Part shown: piece after piece, positions 62,350 through 64,000 of the stretch
Layout of the letters: every line of letters begins with the position of its first letter
Position numbering within the stretch: the first letter of the stretch is position 1
NCBI GenBank assembly: GCA_025359865.1
Contig: JANYDH010000208.1
Location: 25,969-89,968 of the forward strand
Length of the DNA stretch: 64,000 bases
Direction: 5' to 3'
Origin: Actinomycetes bacterium
GTDB lineage: Bacteria > Actinomycetota > Acidimicrobiia > Acidimicrobiales > Ilumatobacteraceae
The notes under the pieces: model-generated
Databases searched by the model: none
Told to the model about the DNA's origin: nothing
Seen by the model: the letters and a program-made list of their open reading frames with translations, nothing else
Made by a program: the position numbers and the translations under genes

Positions 62350-64000
62350 CCCGGCCTGTGCTCGAACCCATCGAACGCTCCCTACGGTTGGAGCAAGCTC
62401 GCTATAGCGACGCTATTACGCGCTGAGATCGTGTTCTAAGGCCGCGCTGCTCACCGGAGCGTGCCGGCCGCCGCTCGCGTCATCCGGCGTACAGCTGCAA
62501 GTGTGCGCCGACACGACCGCCGGACCGCCGGCGACACGGAACTCAGAACCGCGTCGGGCCTGTGACGTCAGGAACTCAGAATCCGGCGCAGCTGTAAGGT
62601 ATGCATAGCCGGGGGCACGGCTGCGCGACACCAACGACTGGGAGACCCTTGCACTGACCGACACCCTGTTCCGTGCGATGCGGTTCTCGGTTCGCCAGCT
62701 GGGTGTACTTCGAGAGCGCTTGGCCGACATCGTCGAGGGGTGAGCGCTGCGAACGGTCGCCGGGATCAATGCTCCGGGTCGCCTGCGGGCAACTGGAGGG
62801 TGTCGTCTGTTGCCGAGGGCAGTGCAGCCAGCCGTCGCAGTTGGCTTCTCGCCTCGTTCAGTGACTTTCCGACCGATCTTGTGGTGGTTGAGATGGCCAC
62901 ACATTCGTCAACGCCTCGCCCAGCCTGACGTAGTCGGGCAGTGTGGTGTCGTCGTAATCAAGATGGCGTTGCTGGCACAACCAGGTGCGCAGCGCAATGA
63001 GTTCCTCGGGGTGCGTTGGCGCTATCGGATTCGCAGGAACAGGCGCTCTTGGCGATCCGGCGGTCGTTGTTGACGGTGGTGACCGGCCCGTCGGGTACTG
63101 GCAGTCATCGAGGAGGAACTTCGCGGACAACTCTGGACCCGGGCTTGGTGCCCGCCTTCACGCCGGAGACCATCCACTCCGCGGCCACGACGGTCGCCAA
63201 GGCGTGGCTGTTCCGCAGACGGAGGACACGCAACGTCCTGAGGCGTTTCGGCGCACACCCGGACCGCTCGCTGCAGATCCTGATCCGTTGAGCCACCACG
63301 GCCCCCGGTCGAGTTCCGAGGTGACTGAAGCTCCCAAAAACAGGTTCAGATCCAACACCACTTCAACCAGCCTCGACACGAACCGGGCCTGATGATCCTT
63401 CCGGCACCCACCCGAAACGTCATGTCCACCGGGCCCCGCACCACCACCGGCCCGTCGACCACCGCACCGGCATCGACCACCTCACCAGCATCGAACACCT
63501 CACCAGCAACGTCACCCATACTCCACAGCATTTTGCATTTCCGACCCCAACGCGAATCCTGAGATCCGACGACATGGTGGTTATCGAGCGACACCTCACC
63601 AAAAAACGTCGCGGACCCGGTCCGTTCAGCCGCTCAACCGCGTCATGTCATGTCGTGTCGTGTCGTGTCGTGTCGTGTTGTGTCGTGTCGCCCCGATGTT
63701 CGCGCCGGCCGGGGATCTCGGCGAGGTTCGATGGGTTCAGCGATGCCCGAACCCACGCAGCCCGAACTCTGTGAGGTCCGGCGGGTTGAACCTTGCCCGA
63801 ATCTCACCGAGCTCGCCGCGTCGCCAGCAGACCGGCCGAACCCCGACTCAGCCAGCGATCACGCTACGACAACCACGCATCCCCTACCAGCGTCGCGCGC
63901 CCCACGAAAAGAGTGCCGATGTGCAGCCTTGGGCGAAGTGACGAACACAACGCGCGAAACTGCCATCTCGTTCTGCACTTCGCGACTTCACGTCGCACCA
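62350..64000. other. Degenerate DNA with coding remnants
   Basis: No intact gene is supported. Recognisable pieces: plus strand 62613-62742 ends in RDTNDWETLALTDTLFRAMRF...LADIVEG, a plausible C-terminus without a start; minus strand 62861-63030 (RTWLCQQRHLDYDDTTLPDYVRLGEAL) looks coding; plus strand 63016-63120 reads SDSQEQALLAIRRSLLTVVTGPSGTG, a helicase-like motif I that then breaks before its GKS. Lower GC patches and many short frames suggest decay, perhaps at the edge of an accessory island. Confidence 0.6.
63645..63692. repeat. 5-bp tandem repeat (TGTCG)
   Basis: About nine tandem TGTCG units with two variants (TGTCA, TGTTG). Beyond it, 63700-63860 holds diverged GGTTCG/CCCGAAC repeats similar to those near 7970-8050. 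Confidence 0.85.

Noticed and set aside
63016..63291. Intact helicase gene
   Set aside because: The P-loop breaks after GPSGTG, the product is only 91 residues and a minus-strand frame overlaps it.

Overview
The window is GC-rich, densely coded DNA from a high-GC actinobacterium. Many short overlaps between genes, several apparently leaderless promoters, GTG/TTG starts, a SUF-type Fe-S operon, surface proteins with LLDTRxG repeats and many MFS, LAL and alpha/beta-hydrolase genes fit Actinobacteria. An Acidimicrobiia-like (Ilumatobacter-type) origin is my inference, not something the sequence proves. No rRNA, tRNA or CRISPR array was recognised.

Layout. 1-1449: a dispersed repeat block, an AbiEii-like toxin fragment and a short coding remnant. 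1450-7714: a five-gene, translationally coupled cassette (two uncharacterised proteins, a P-loop-less paralogue, a BREX BrxC/BrxD-type ATPase and a superfamily II helicase), bracketed by copies of a palindrome; this is the best candidate for an undescribed defence-like system. 7741-12208: a winged-helix fragment and a divergent glycosyltransferase locus with two small coiled-coil/helical proteins. 12490-19564: a secreted repeat protein, a DUF2142-like membrane protein, an HhH-GPD DNA repair protein and an orphan eCIS-core (DUF4157-like) protein. 19730-27418: a sugar isomerase-like gene and an unusual pair of fusion proteins, Hsp70-dynamin and pseudokinase-dynamin, next to a double-FKBP lipoprotein. 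27507-31549: MFS, ABC1/UbiB kinase, hydrolase and GreA. 31604-32087: second copy of the repeat block. 32507-34492: leuB and ilvE. 34770-40716: two-component system, serine hydrolase, flippase-like protein, MaoC and MutY. 40700-43593: an operon ending in a UGSC-family selenoprotein that needs in-frame UGA recoding, with a thioredoxin-domain partner. 43697-47068: MBL protein, MauE/DoxX-like membrane protein and oligopeptidase B. 47145-53387: ferredoxin and SUF operon (sufB with a 380-residue intein, MBL, CxxC protein, sufD, Rieske ferredoxin, sufC). 53430-62349: AbrB-PIN toxin-antitoxin pair, small unknown genes, a large LAL regulator divergent from an MFS exporter, a nitroreductase, a broken AAA/DUF4143 ATPase and a GNAT pair. 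62350-64000: degenerate DNA with gene remnants.

A feature of the whole window is its repeat content. At least two palindrome families and two larger dispersed repeats sit at gene ends, and one family supplies the stop codon of its neighbours, giving unrelated proteins the same C-terminus, SVW. Short tandem repeats (3-16 bp units) are common inside genes and around stop codons.
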